A program made the translations under genes and the position numbers. The notes below the pieces were generated by a model. It worked only from the letters and a program-made list of their open reading frames with translations, was not told the DNA's origin and searched no databases. Shown here piece by piece: positions 1 through 9,600 of a stretch of 44,923 nucleotides of DNA. The stretch spans positions 1 through 44,923 of the forward strand of contig JAFTVH010000194.1 in assembly GCA_017465845.1 (NCBI GenBank), given 5' to 3'. The first letter of the stretch is position 1, and every line of letters begins with the position of its first letter. The stretch is from Lachnospiraceae bacterium. Lineage in GTDB: Bacteria; Bacillota; Clostridia; Lachnospirales; Lachnospiraceae.

Positions 1-208
1 AGTAATATAACATTCTGTAAGGCATATGATGCTTTAAGAAATGGTGCAATATTCAATTGTATATTCAGTTGTATTATGTAGGTCTGCTTTCTATGCGGTG
101 ACAGTACGCCTTTATGCGTGTGCTACTGCCTGATTGCTAAATTAGTGTAACATAATTAACTGTGGATTGCAATGACAAAATTACAAATCCGCTCTATTGG
201 TCATCTGC
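1..208. other. Intergenic, no gene seen
   Basis: AT-rich sequence at the left edge. I see no reading frame with a plausible start and ribosome binding site on either strand and no convincing RNA gene. The stretch around 105-150 can fold only imperfectly (short CAGTA/TACTG and CGC/GCG arms). It probably belongs to the space between the SGNH gene and a gene outside the window. Confidence 0.4.
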
Positions 209-270
209 CTGTTTTTCAGCGTCTCCCCCCTTTTTTCAACTTGTAGAAACCATCCTTTCCTTACTATACT
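209..270 (+). promoter_or_regulatory. Promoter of SGNH hydrolase gene with T-tract box
   Basis: A box CTGTTTTTCA (209-218) is followed 12 nt later by TTTTTTC (231-237), three bases, then a -35-like TTGTAG (241-246), an 18-nt spacer and a -10 TATACT (265-270). The TTTTTTC-N3-TTG arrangement recurs at three other promoters of this carbohydrate locus (near 11580, 16235 and 16295). It is read here as a candidate activator or regulator site overlapping the -35; the regulator is unknown, with the AraC proteins at 11760 and 21828 being candidates. Confidence 0.45.
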
Positions 271-302
271 GAAGTAAACTATCAAAGAAAGGATCCACTA
301 AT

Positions 303-1592
303 ATGAACTTACAATTTGAAAATGGTGATTCAATCGCCTGTATCGGTGACAGCAACACATCGGCTGAAATAACACAAATTTCTTATTCACAGTTTTTACA
401 GTATTTATATATGACGCGTTTTCCAAAACGTAACGTCAGGTTCATCAACTGCGGCATTGCGGGAGACTCCTATCCTTCAGCCATGCAACGCTTAGATTGG
501 GATATAAGGCCTCATACCCCGACAAAAGCCATTGTTCACCTTGGTACAAATGACATTTGTTACCAGACATATCCCCGTCTCGATAATCAGGAAAAAGACT
601 TAGGCCCAGGTTACCTGAAAATACAGGAGATATTCACAAACTGCCGGGCAATGACAGATACCCTCCTACAGGACGGAATCCATCCAATCCTGGTGTTGCC
701 GGGCGGCTTTTATGAAGGCTCAGACCATCCACGTTCGGAAACTTTTCGCGGTGCTAATAAAGCACTGCAGGAGCTTTCCGGACTGATCAGACAGCATTAT
801 GCAGATTCGAGAATCCCTGTAATCGATCTTTTTCCTGCCTTCGATCATATGCGCAGGACTGTTCCTGCTTCAGAAATAACGCCTGACAGGGTGCATTTTC
901 ATACGATGATGCATCTGTTGATTGCCGCTGTGATTGCAGAGGCACAGGGATTTGACGAGAATATCTCATCTGTGCACATCGGAAGCCTAATGGAATCATA
1001 CCGTTGTGATGTAAAAAATGTATCTATCGGCTCAGATATTGTTACCTTTATATACGCCCCACATTCTCTGCCCTTTTATGAAAGTTCTGTATACAGGCAG
1101 TTAGAACAGTATTATCCTCTTACACAGCATCTGAATCAGGAGCTTTTATACGTTGATAATTTAACCTCCGGACAATATCAGGTGATATTAGACGGAACTG
1201 AGGCCGGCAGCTATTCTGCTGAAGAGCTGGCGAAAGGCATCAATATTGCCAGATTAAAAGAAAATCCCAACCTTGAACCAGCGAAAAAATTGTATAAGCT
1301 TCTCTGCGATGACTGGTATCGGCCAATGCACGATCTGCGGCGTCTGGCTTATCAGACCGAGCACTGCCTGGAACTGGGAATTAATATCAAACGGATTTCG
1401 GGATATCATCCCCAAGATACGCAGGGTGTCGAACCTGCATTTCTGAATTTTGCAGGCGGCTTTTATGCCACTATTATCGGCTTGTTTCAAAATCAGCAGG
1501 CGAATCGTGACAGATTAGAAGAATTATGGCAGCAGGCATCAGCTTCAGCACAACCAAATGCGTATACTGTGATTATCAGGAAAAATAACTAA
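303..1592 (+). CDS. SGNH/GDSL-family hydrolase
   Basis: Cytoplasmic esterase/deacetylase-type protein of 429 residues with no signal peptide. SGNH blocks are visible: GDSNTS near residue 16 (nucleophile Ser), GIAGDS (block II), LGTNDIC (block III with the Gly-x-Asn-Asp motif) and DRVHFH (block V, Asp-x-x-His). The start ATG follows AAAGGA at about 9 nt. The C-terminal ~200 residues extend beyond the SGNH fold and I do not recognise them. It lies divergent from nothing visible on the left and convergent with the giant surface protein on the right. Its promoter shares a box with the ABC transporter and alpha-galactosidase promoters, which suggests a role in trimming acetyl or acyl groups from the same glycans; the substrate is inference. 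Confidence 0.85.
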   Translation: MNLQFENGDSIACIGDSNTSAEITQISYSQFLQYLYMTRFPKRNVRFINCGIAGDSYPSAMQRLDWDIRPHTPTKAIVHLGTNDICYQTYPRLDNQEKDLGPGYLKIQEIFTNCRAMTDTLLQDGIHPILVLPGGFYEGSDHPRSETFRGANKALQELSGLIRQHYADSRIPVIDLFPAFDHMRRTVPASEITPDRVHFHTMMHLLIAAVIAEAQGFDENISSVHIGSLMESYRCDVKNVSIGSDIVTFIYAPHSLPFYESSVYRQLEQYYPLTQHLNQELLYVDNLTSGQYQVILDGTEAGSYSAEELAKGINIARLKENPNLEPAKKLYKLLCDDWYRPMHDLRRLAYQTEHCLELGINIKRISGYHPQDTQGVEPAFLNFAGGFYATIIGLFQNQQANRDRLEELWQQASASAQPNAYTVIIRKNN

Positions 1593-1605
1593 ACAGACAT
1601 GATTT

Positions 1606-1633
1606 AAGGGCACCCGTTTTCTCAGGTGCCCTT
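1606..1633. terminator. Hairpin between convergent genes
   Basis: Perfect 9-bp stem AAGGGCACC (1606-1614) / GGTGCCCTT (1625-1633) with a 10-nt loop, 14 bp after the SGNH stop and 20 bp from the end of the convergent giant gene. The flanking T-tracts are short, so termination efficiency in each direction is uncertain. Confidence 0.55.
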
Positions 1634-1653
1634 TGGTCAGGTTTAGAAGCCCT

Positions 1654-4600
1654 CTAATCTGCCATTCCGCTATTATTTAACTTTCTTTTACGCCAAAGTA
1701 CTATCATGGCAAATGCACAGATTCCCAAAAGTGCAATCATTAACTCCATTGAAGAATTATCAGACGTATCCGGTGCAACGTCTACTGCTCCTGATGCACT
1801 CTCTGTTTCTGCATCCTGCACACTTTCATCAATGTCTTCATCGTCATCCGCATCATCGGATTCTACAGGTAACGATGCTTCGCTTGATTCTGTGTTCTCG
1901 CCGACCCCAGTGCTCTCACTCGGTTCAGTGCTTTCGCTTTCTTCGGTACTTCCGCTCTCCTCGGTGCTTCCGCTTTCTTCAGTGCTTCCGCTCTCCTCAG
2001 TACTTCCGCTTTCCTCGGTATTTCCGCTCTCCTCAGTACTTCCGCTTTCTTCAGTGCTTCCACTTTCTTCAGTACTTCCGCTTTCCTCAGTGCTTCCGCT
2101 TTCCTCGGTACTTCCGCTTTCCTCAGTGTTTCCGCTTTCCTCGGTGCTTCCGCTTTCTTCGGTGCTTCCGCTTTCTTCAGTACTTCCGTTCTCCTCGGTG
2201 CTTCCGCCTTCCTCGGTGCTTCCGCTCTCCTCAGCGCTTCCACCGTCTTCTCTCTTCACAAGTTCAACTTTAATTTCTTTCATTCCGCCTACACTAAATG
2301 CAACATCTTCTACAGATGTATATCCTTCTGCAGTAACAGAATAGGTATAGTCGCCCATTTCCAGCAGATAGCTTCCATCACTCTGTGCAGTAACCACTTC
2401 ACCATTCTGCTTTACAACAATTACTGCATTTTCCGGAAGGGCTGCAAATTCCACTTTATATTTTGCTTTCGTATACATATCCCCGGATAATGTATACCAG
2501 GAGTATGTTTTATCCTTACTGCGATACTGATAAAGTGGAGTCTGACGTATCGTGTCCCTGCCATTATACATCTGTTCAATACCATACTCTTTGGCCAGTT
2601 CGAGATAATACTCCCACTTTGTCTTAGTAGGATCTGCTGTAGACATACCTGTAGTATCAATGGAATCTGCCATAAAATGTACACCCACAGATTGTCCCGC
2701 CTGTACTAAGCTATCATGCCATGGCACTGCAACCTCTATCACATATCCTATCACAGATCCGCTTCCGTCTTCTTTTATCCTGGTCTTATAGATTCCTTCC
2801 ATTGAGCCATCAAAGGAATCAAGATATCCTTCTCCATCAGCGTGAACCGTTATTGTATGCAGTACATTGTTCGGCGTAGATGTATTTAACTCCAGGCAAT
2901 CTTCAAATCTCTTAAATATCTTCCATTGATCTACTTTTCCCGCTGCAAGATATGCATCCATCAAAGGATTGCTTGTAACACTGTCAGTGAGCATATCTGC
3001 ATAGTAGTAGATATAATTTTCATCCCACAGCATATACAATGATCCATCCAGTTCTGTATCATCACTGCCGCCTATTGTAGCTACGGTCATGGGACCTAAA
3101 TCTGTTTTAGCACTAAACAGGTATGCTTCGTCCATTTCAGCATCAATCACCGGCTTCTCATACAAAATGTTATCTGTCTCACTCCAGGTATTTTCCACCA
3201 ATGTATACACCAAAGACTGTCCTGCACTACTGCTTACACAGGTAATCGGAGTCTGACAGATTGCAGCCTGATTATCTGTGTAATTCTTTGAAATTCCATA
3301 TGTATCAGCAATTTCCAGATAAGAATCCCACTTTGTACCATCCACAGAAGTAATTTCTAACAGTAGTGAAAGCGCATCTCCTGCCTGAAGGCTTTCAGCA
3401 ACAGGCACGAAAAACTCTACAATGTAACCGCTGCCATTGTCCATCGGTTTTACACCATACTGTGCATCTTGCTGGCAATCCTCCAAAGTGCAAAGGTAAC
3501 CATAATAACCGTCACCATCTGCATGAACTGCCACATCATATGCTTCTTCATCACCCTGTTTAACCGTCAGCTTTACAGAATCTTCCATGGTGAAGTACTC
3601 TTTATAATGGGTCATATCTTCCGCATCCAAATATGCATCCAATAACGGATTACTGTAAATTCCATCCTTGTTGACCTCAACACATGCATATAATCCGTTT
3701 TCATCCCAGGTCAGATATCCAATTGCTTCCATGTCATCTGTGCCCTGTTCAAATGCAAATGTTGCAGATTCTTCATATGCAGCATCCATGTTACCATCTA
3801 CAATAGCGGTATAATTAATTACATCAGTGAAACTCAGTGCTCCCGGCTTGGTAAATACAAAATGTCCAACTGCAGATTCATTGCTCTGCTTATAATTATA
3901 TTTTGCCAGTGAAACGGCTTCCACTTTCCAATAATAATCCTGAGCAAAGCCCTTCAGTTCTACAGTACATTCCGCTTCTGCCGTATTAATCACCTGAACA
4001 TCTTCTGTAAATGCCTCATCCTTTGCAATTGTCAGAACATAATAACTTGCACCATGTACTTTCGTCCATTTGAGTTCAGCTTTCTCTGCAGTAAATTCCT
4101 GATCAGCAATCGGTGTCAGCAGATATACACCGCTTTCCAATTTTGTTGTTTCGCCCAATGCCGATAACGCAGTTTCATCAAAACTAAGCTTTTGATACAC
4201 ATCCGACTGAAGAACATACTCTCTTTCCGCGGCATCATCCATTGTCAGTTTTTGATTACCCTCCAGCACGCTATAAGGCTTCGCATAGGTATTGGTATTA
4301 ATATCAGAACCATTGATAATAATATTATTTACAAATGTATTATCTGTTGCAGCTCTTGTATACTTGACAATGTCAGCGTCTGTATCTCCCGCCTTCCAAA
4401 GTGCCACCGCTTCTTGAATGCGTTCCACATTTTTCGTAAATGCCGGATACCGCGCATCCCAGACTCCTGCATCTTTTACATTATTGTACCAGGATATTGC
4501 ATCTGAAAAATATCCCCATCGACCGGTACACCAAGAATCTGTAATCGAGCAGTTATCAGAAACTTCTGCACTTGACGTACAGTCAACTAATATATTATCC

Positions 4601-7545
4601 ACATAAACATTTTCATCTCCGGAATGTACAAAAATGCCAATGTGCATGTTTTCTACAATGTTACCTGAAGCATAGTTGCCGGTTACAATATCATCCATGT
4701 AGATACCCCGGGCATTACTCTGGCCGGGCGGGCACGAATCATGAATATAATTGTTGCGGATTAGATTTCCTACGTTTCTGGGACTACCAGAAACATAAAA
4801 CGCACCTGCATCACTCTGAGCATAGGATTGTGCTGTCAGCTCATTTCTTTCCAGAATACATTCCACAGCTACTACACTGATTCCCATACTCCTGGTATAC
4901 TGTACTGTATTATGAGAGAAAATATCTCCGACACCACGAACTTCACATGCTGTAACACGAATGTCATATACCAGACTGTTTTGCAGGAAACAACGTGAAA
5001 TACGAAGGTCTTTATAATCTTCCGTCGGTACTTGTGAAATAAATGCAATATAATCTGTCCTGCGAATCGTAGAATAGGTAACGCCGCTCTTGAAAGAGTC
5101 ATAAACCTTTACGCCGTAACCGCCCATATCCTGAACGATACAATTCTGCATTACAACATTTTCGCATTTCTCCATAAGGACGCCGCTATTTCCGTTTTCA
5201 AACGTAATTCCACTGATAATGACATCATTGGCTCCTGTCAAATTCAGCAAATAATTTGCATTTGTAGTGGTCAGGCAAATCTCATCAGATTCTCCAAAGC
5301 TTCCACTGGCAGGATATACATATAAATAACCGGTATCTTCGTCCAGGAACCATTCTCCCGGAATAGTAAGCTCTTCTATTACATTGTAATAGTAATGTGT
5401 ATTTGATACACTTGCTTTCATACCGCCGCCGTTATTTGCATTTCCCCAACCGATAAACCCATTGGTAGTAATGGTTTTATTCTCGGAATCAATGTCTGTA
5501 ATTCGTCCAACCGCTTTCCACCATTCAGCAAAGAAGGAACCTCGTACATAGATTCTTCCTGTATTTTCCCACTCTAATGGACGTAAATCAGACATTTCAT
5601 AGCTGGATCCGCCGCCAAAACCGGTATTTACTACGGATTTGAATCGAACCTCTCCCACATCAGGGTATCTGGCAATAGTCATCTGCTGACCATTCACTGT
5701 CAAAGCCGGAATTCCACCCTCTTTACTCTCTTTAAATTTGAAATATTGGTTAATTCCTTTCGCTTTCAGATCAGCAATATATACCTTACCCTTAACATCA
5801 TCACTCAATCTGTTCCAGACATCAGAGCCAATTTTATCCTCTGTTGCCAGTGTGAAATCACTGCTCTCTAAAGCAGCTCCTCCCACAAAAGATACATCCT
5901 CATTCTGATACGCTGCAAGTGTCAGAGTTCCGGTTCCCGGAAGAGCACACTGTTTACTGGTAATACTCACACTTTCTGTAATCGTATAACTTCCTTCTCT
6001 GAAATAAATTGCAACGCCCTCTGTTCTGTCAAGAACAGGTATCTGAGCAACCGCCTCCAATGCTTTCTGAGGTGTTGCATATGGATTATCAAAACTTCCG
6101 TCACCGGTACTGTCACTGCCGTTTTCAGCAACATAGATACAAGTACCATATTGATCTTCACTTACGTCAAATAACGGAACCTGTGGTACTTCCTCCGGTA
6201 ATGCTGCCACCGTCTGCTGATATCTTTCCAGCGCAGTTTCTCCGGTAATGGGAGCATAACCTTCCACTTCCTGTTTGGTCAGTTCCGATCCAAAATCGAT
6301 GACCACACCATTTTCAGATGCTGCCAATTCCCTCAATACATAATATCCTTCAATAGAAGCATCGGTAAGTTTCGGTTCCTTTCCGGTCTCATAATACAGT
6401 ATGGTTGGATTTGCCTCTGTTTCAGAAAACTTCAGTGCAATATCCTTAAATACATTCTCCCCGTGGAACACAAAGTAACTCTGTGTAAAGTTTATTTTTA
6501 CATTTTCGTTTTCCCCAACGATGGTAACCGGTGCACTTGACACGGCTGTAAAACCTGTACCATCCATTGTCAAATTATCTCTGATAACAATGGTTCCTCC
6601 GGCCTTACATGCCTGATATGCTGCGTCTAAAGATGCAAACGATGCCTGTTCGCTGCCTGTTGCCGCAATCACACCAATATGATCATAATTTTGTGCCGTA
6701 TATGTATACCCTCCTGAATAATCACAGAAATTAATCCAGGAATCTGTTGCAGCGTTGTCAGATAACTTATGCTCAGCATCTATAGACGTAATTTGGGGTT
6801 CCCCCTGCAGTGTAATATTTACCGTTCCAATTTTGCCGGTTCCAAACCTTGGGCCACCCCAGACATTAGTGATCTCTCCGCCTGTTACCAAATAGTCAAG
6901 ATTTGTCAATACAGCACTTGCATCTGTAGCAAAGTTTGTAATTTTTCCTCCATGAACGATAGCCGAACCATTTCCATCAGCATCGGCATTAACATACACG
7001 TTTACATAGGTACCGCCATAGATTTCCACATTACAACCCACTACAGTAGGTGTACTTCCCTCATGTGCAAGGATCATCTTACTATTAGGATTCTTAATCT
7101 GCGTTGATTTGGATGTGGTAAATGTCAGATTCTCAATTCTGGTATCCCCATTAAATATCAGATGCTTATCTCCTTCACCTGTTAACGTAGGATTATAATC
7201 TGCATCTCCATAGCTTCCGGTTATCGTAGCAGCTTTTTCGTAGGTCTTCTGTGAAGACAAATCTATATTCGTATTTCCGCATATTACGATGATATTCTCA
7301 TCCATGGTTCCATCAGACGGAAGCAGCGCATAGGCTTCATCCAGTGTTTTCACTGCTGTCCCGGCTGAAGCACCATCCCCTGCGGAAACTACATTTTCAT
7401 TTACATAGATTACTGTTTTGCCTTCCTCTGAAGTCTGCGTAACAGCTTCTTCTGCACTGCTTATGATAGGGTTAAAAGCCCCCGACTGCAGTATCATACC
7501 CAAACACAGGATACTGCATAACCATGTTTTCCATGTTTTTCTCAT
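1654..7545 (-). CDS. Giant secreted beta-helix surface protein with Ser/Thr/Glu-rich stalk
   Basis: A 1,963-residue exported protein. The start chosen is the ATG at 7545, behind AAGGGGG at ~6 nt; it opens a signal peptide (KTWKTW then hydrophobic, residues 1-31). An upstream in-frame extension of 42 codons lacks a signal-peptide-like start. Order of parts: N-terminal repeat-rich region (40-450); right-handed parallel beta-helix module with the typical 'GSDSTGDGSFDNPYATPQKA' entry (~470-1100); fibronectin-III-like segment (~1140-1235); two tandem CBM9/DOMON-like beta-sandwiches, each beginning 'DG/DAxMDxAY' (~1248-1450 and ~1465-1690); a PEGA-like beta domain (~1695-1765); 17 hexapeptide repeats (1769-1870); an acidic linker; an APDTSD motif (1924-1929), a hydrophobic segment (1933-1951) and an RKRK tail. 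The last part resembles a wall-sorting signal. Likely a cell-surface glycan-binding protein or glycosidase/lyase; no catalytic residues assigned. It follows the ABC operon but sits behind a terminator. Confidence 0.85.
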   Translation of the reverse strand: MRKTWKTWLCSILCLGMILQSGAFNPIISSAEEAVTQTSEEGKTVIYVNENVVSAGDGASAGTAVKTLDEAYALLPSDGTMDENIIVICGNTNIDLSSQKTYEKAATITGSYGDADYNPTLTGEGDKHLIFNGDTRIENLTFTTSKSTQIKNPNSKMILAHEGSTPTVVGCNVEIYGGTYVNVYVNADADGNGSAIVHGGKITNFATDASAVLTNLDYLVTGGEITNVWGGPRFGTGKIGTVNITLQGEPQITSIDAEHKLSDNAATDSWINFCDYSGGYTYTAQNYDHIGVIAATGSEQASFASLDAAYQACKAGGTIVIRDNLTMDGTGFTAVSSAPVTIVGENENVKINFTQSYFVFHGENVFKDIALKFSETEANPTILYYETGKEPKLTDASIEGYYVLRELAASENGVVIDFGSELTKQEVEGYAPITGETALERYQQTVAALPEEVPQVPLFDVSEDQYGTCIYVAENGSDSTGDGSFDNPYATPQKALEAVAQIPVLDRTEGVAIYFREGSYTITESVSITSKQCALPGTGTLTLAAYQNEDVSFVGGAALESSDFTLATEDKIGSDVWNRLSDDVKGKVYIADLKAKGINQYFKFKESKEGGIPALTVNGQQMTIARYPDVGEVRFKSVVNTGFGGGSSYEMSDLRPLEWENTGRIYVRGSFFAEWWKAVGRITDIDSENKTITTNGFIGWGNANNGGGMKASVSNTHYYYNVIEELTIPGEWFLDEDTGYLYVYPASGSFGESDEICLTTTNANYLLNLTGANDVIISGITFENGNSGVLMEKCENVVMQNCIVQDMGGYGVKVYDSFKSGVTYSTIRRTDYIAFISQVPTEDYKDLRISRCFLQNSLVYDIRVTACEVRGVGDIFSHNTVQYTRSMGISVVAVECILERNELTAQSYAQSDAGAFYVSGSPRNVGNLIRNNYIHDSCPPGQSNARGIYMDDIVTGNYASGNIVENMHIGIFVHSGDENVYVDNILVDCTSSAEVSDNCSITDSWCTGRWGYFSDAISWYNNVKDAGVWDARYPAFTKNVERIQEAVALWKAGDTDADIVKYTRAATDNTFVNNIIINGSDINTNTYAKPYSVLEGNQKLTMDDAAEREYVLQSDVYQKLSFDETALSALGETTKLESGVYLLTPIADQEFTAEKAELKWTKVHGASYYVLTIAKDEAFTEDVQVINTAEAECTVELKGFAQDYYWKVEAVSLAKYNYKQSNESAVGHFVFTKPGALSFTDVINYTAIVDGNMDAAYEESATFAFEQGTDDMEAIGYLTWDENGLYACVEVNKDGIYSNPLLDAYLDAEDMTHYKEYFTMEDSVKLTVKQGDEEAYDVAVHADGDGYYGYLCTLEDCQQDAQYGVKPMDNGSGYIVEFFVPVAESLQAGDALSLLLEITSVDGTKWDSYLEIADTYGISKNYTDNQAAICQTPITCVSSSAGQSLVYTLVENTWSETDNILYEKPVIDAEMDEAYLFSAKTDLGPMTVATIGGSDDTELDGSLYMLWDENYIYYYADMLTDSVTSNPLMDAYLAAGKVDQWKIFKRFEDCLELNTSTPNNVLHTITVHADGEGYLDSFDGSMEGIYKTRIKEDGSGSVIGYVIEVAVPWHDSLVQAGQSVGVHFMADSIDTTGMSTADPTKTKWEYYLELAKEYGIEQMYNGRDTIRQTPLYQYRSKDKTYSWYTLSGDMYTKAKYKVEFAALPENAVIVVKQNGEVVTAQSDGSYLLEMGDYTYSVTAEGYTSVEDVAFSVGGMKEIKVELVKREDGGSAEESGSTEEGGSTEENGSTEESGSTEESGSTEESGNTEESGSTEESGSTEESGSTEESGSTEESGSTEESGNTEESGSTEESGSTEESGSTEESGSTEESESTEPSESTGVGENTESSEASLPVESDDADDDEDIDESVQDAETESASGAVDVAPDTSDNSSMELMIALLGICAFAMIVLWRKRKLNNSGMAD
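1936..2241 (-). repeat. Tandem 18-bp repeat, 17 units (GSTEES stalk)
   Basis: Seventeen 18-bp units encode the hexapeptide GSTEES with variants GSAEES, GSTEEG, GSTEEN and GNTEES, followed by degenerate units down to about 1900. Third-position variation between neighbours shows the array is not recent slippage alone. It forms a flexible, acidic, hydroxyl-rich stalk between the folded domains and the membrane/wall anchor. The array keeps several other frames open on both strands; these are not genes. Confidence 0.95.
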
Positions 7546-7617
7546 ATAAGCCCCCTTATGGAGGACAGCTTCAAAATTGCATCTGCAATTCCGCCATCTG
7601 CCCTCTTTCCTTAAAGA

Positions 7618-7653
7618 AAAAGACCGATTCACCCACAGGCTCATCGGTCTTTT
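7618..7653 (-). terminator. Intrinsic terminator after the lipoprotein gene
   Basis: An 11-bp perfect stem, AAAAGACCGAT (7618-7628) and its complement (7643-7653), with a 14-nt loop. On the minus strand it is followed by TTTTTCTTT. It ends the ABC transporter operon 25 bp after the binding-protein stop, so the giant protein gene downstream is either read through or transcribed from its own promoter in the 70 bp that remain. Confidence 0.85.
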
Positions 7654-7677
7654 CCAGGATATCACTATCAATATCTA

Positions 7678-9540
7678 CTACTGCATATTAGCCAGATAAT
7701 CCTGATATGCCTGCTTATAAATCTCAAGCAATTCATCTGCACCCATCGCTCTGATTTCTGCCAGATAATCATCTGCTTCCTCAATAGGACGTTCGCCGGT
7801 GATAAATTTAGCGGTCTCTGTGGTTGCATAGTTAGATACCACTGCTGATATATCAGATACACGAGTTGCTGTTTCCTGATCCAGGTATATCACACTTGGG
7901 AAAGCAGCTGCCGCATATGGTCTTAATGCTGCCTCAGCTTTTGCCTTAAGGCGGCCGCTTCTATCACTCAAATTGAATGCACCACGTTCAGGAGCTTGCC
8001 CTTCATAACCGGCCATTGCATATCTGTACTCAATGATAGTCATTCCGGTATCCGGCATAACAAGATTGTCTCCTTCTCCACCAATTGCATAGTAACCGGA
8101 ATAAATATTTAATTCCTGACCGATTTCTCTTAAATTAGTTTCTACAAGGTTCCCCTCAGCATCTTTACTGATGCTCCAGCCATCTGTCAGATCATAAGTA
8201 GATACCTCTCCATCCTTCATTGGTCCCCATTTAGCCAATACAGAGTTTTCAGTTGAATAGAACCAGTCAAGCAAGCGCATTGCCACTTCTTTGTTTTCAC
8301 ATGATTCTGCAATGACAAAGTTACCAATAGTAGCACCATTGCTCTTTGGCACTACCGGTGTATCGTTCCACTCAGATGTCATAGGGGACAACGGAATCCA
8401 TTTTTCCATGTACTCATCCAGTACAGCCTCATCCGTGGTCAAATTCCCGGCACTATCCTTTACAAAGCTCAACATGGTATCCATACCATACTGCGGATAT
8501 GCACCACATAATGATTCACCGGCCTGTGCTCTGGTAGTCTTCCAGTCAATGGTAAAATAATCCTGTGAAATCAATCCTTCCTCATACCACTGATTAGCAA
8601 TCTTTAAGTATTCTGCATACAGATCATCTGCATAAATAATGGAAACCGTACCATCATTCTTTATAACTTTGTTGCCGATTACTTCTGAACGAAAACTGTT
8701 GATTCCTAAACCTAATGCCTGCAAAATAACCTGAGTCGGGCAGTCAGCACCCCAATAGCCACCCAGAGGCACGTAATTGTCATCTCCCTCATGGAGTGCC
8801 TTAAATGCACGAAGCATATCTGTAAATTCGTCCAAAGTAGTAGGAAGCTCTGTGATACCTGCTTCATCCAGCCAATCCTGATTTACGTACATCTCATATC
8901 CGCCGCTGACTGTAATTTCATCCTTCACCAGCGAGGCAGAATATATTCCGCCATCAGGTGTGGTCCAGGCAGCTTTGTGGGTGGGATTCGCTTCCAGAAG
9001 AGCGTTCAAATTCGGTGCATAATCCTCGATCAGTGTGCTCATATCAGCTAAAATATGTTCTTCCTGACCATATGTAACCATATCCGTAGTCGATAATTGC
9101 ATATTATACATAATGTCAGGAAGATCCCCTGTAGATAATGCCAGATTCTTCTTTTCACCTTTAGATGACCAGGGAATCAATGTAATCTCCAGCTTCACGT
9201 TACCCACATCCTGCAGATAAGTCCATAACCAGGTATCCTCAACATCTTTTGCACCATCCTGTGCCGCAACCCACATGGTCAGCGTCACTTCTTCTCCACT
9301 GTCTTCCTTTACAAAAGGAACAGCACTTTCCATATTCACATAATCCGGACAGTCAGCAGGAATGTTGCTTTCGCTTTCTTCCACTGTACTTGACTCCACT
9401 GTGCTCTCCTGTACCTGACTGCTCTCTTCAGCCTTACTGCCTTTTGACTCTGTTCCTGTATTCGGCGTATTACCGCAGGCAGTAATGCCCAGAGTCATAC
9501 AGATTGACAAAAACATCGCCCATAATTTCTTGTTTCTCAT
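7678..9540 (-). CDS. Sugar ABC transporter substrate-binding lipoprotein (LplA-type)
   Basis: Extracellular solute-binding protein of family 1, about 620 residues, lipid-anchored on the outer face of the membrane. The start at 9540 is preceded by AAGGAG at ~9 nt and opens with MRNKKLW, a hydrophobic stretch and the lipobox ITAC with Cys22; the upstream in-frame extension of 17 codons would spoil the signal peptide. A Ser/Glu-rich linker (23-60) precedes the globular domain. The size, ~600 residues, is typical of LplA/YtcQ-type binding proteins that serve LplB/LplC permeases. It is the last gene of a three-gene operon with those permeases. The substrate is presumably an alpha-galactoside or a complex glycan breakdown product, inferred from the neighbouring alpha-galactosidases. 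Confidence 0.9.
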   Translation of the reverse strand: MRNKKLWAMFLSICMTLGITACGNTPNTGTESKGSKAEESSQVQESTVESSTVEESESNIPADCPDYVNMESAVPFVKEDSGEEVTLTMWVAAQDGAKDVEDTWLWTYLQDVGNVKLEITLIPWSSKGEKKNLALSTGDLPDIMYNMQLSTTDMVTYGQEEHILADMSTLIEDYAPNLNALLEANPTHKAAWTTPDGGIYSASLVKDEITVSGGYEMYVNQDWLDEAGITELPTTLDEFTDMLRAFKALHEGDDNYVPLGGYWGADCPTQVILQALGLGINSFRSEVIGNKVIKNDGTVSIIYADDLYAEYLKIANQWYEEGLISQDYFTIDWKTTRAQAGESLCGAYPQYGMDTMLSFVKDSAGNLTTDEAVLDEYMEKWIPLSPMTSEWNDTPVVPKSNGATIGNFVIAESCENKEVAMRLLDWFYSTENSVLAKWGPMKDGEVSTYDLTDGWSISKDAEGNLVETNLREIGQELNIYSGYYAIGGEGDNLVMPDTGMTIIEYRYAMAGYEGQAPERGAFNLSDRSGRLKAKAEAALRPYAAAAFPSVIYLDQETATRVSDISAVVSNYATTETAKFITGERPIEEADDYLAEIRAMGADELLEIYKQAYQDYLANMQ

Positions 9541-9600
9541 TTTTCTTTCTCCTTTTCTTTTAATATCGTGAAGGCTTTTCAGCCATATCACCTACAAATA

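Noticed and set aside
1936-2241. CRISPR array
   Set aside because: The 18-bp units are contiguous with no spacers and encode a peptide repeat in frame. No cas genes or other arrays were seen in the window.
1706-2344. Long plus-strand frames opposite the GSTEES repeat (Leu-Ser-Ser-Val and Phe-Arg-Phe repeats)
   Set aside because: They are mirror frames kept open by the 18-bp repeat; no ribosome binding site and no domain. The minus-strand repeat frame connects to a signal peptide and folded domains.
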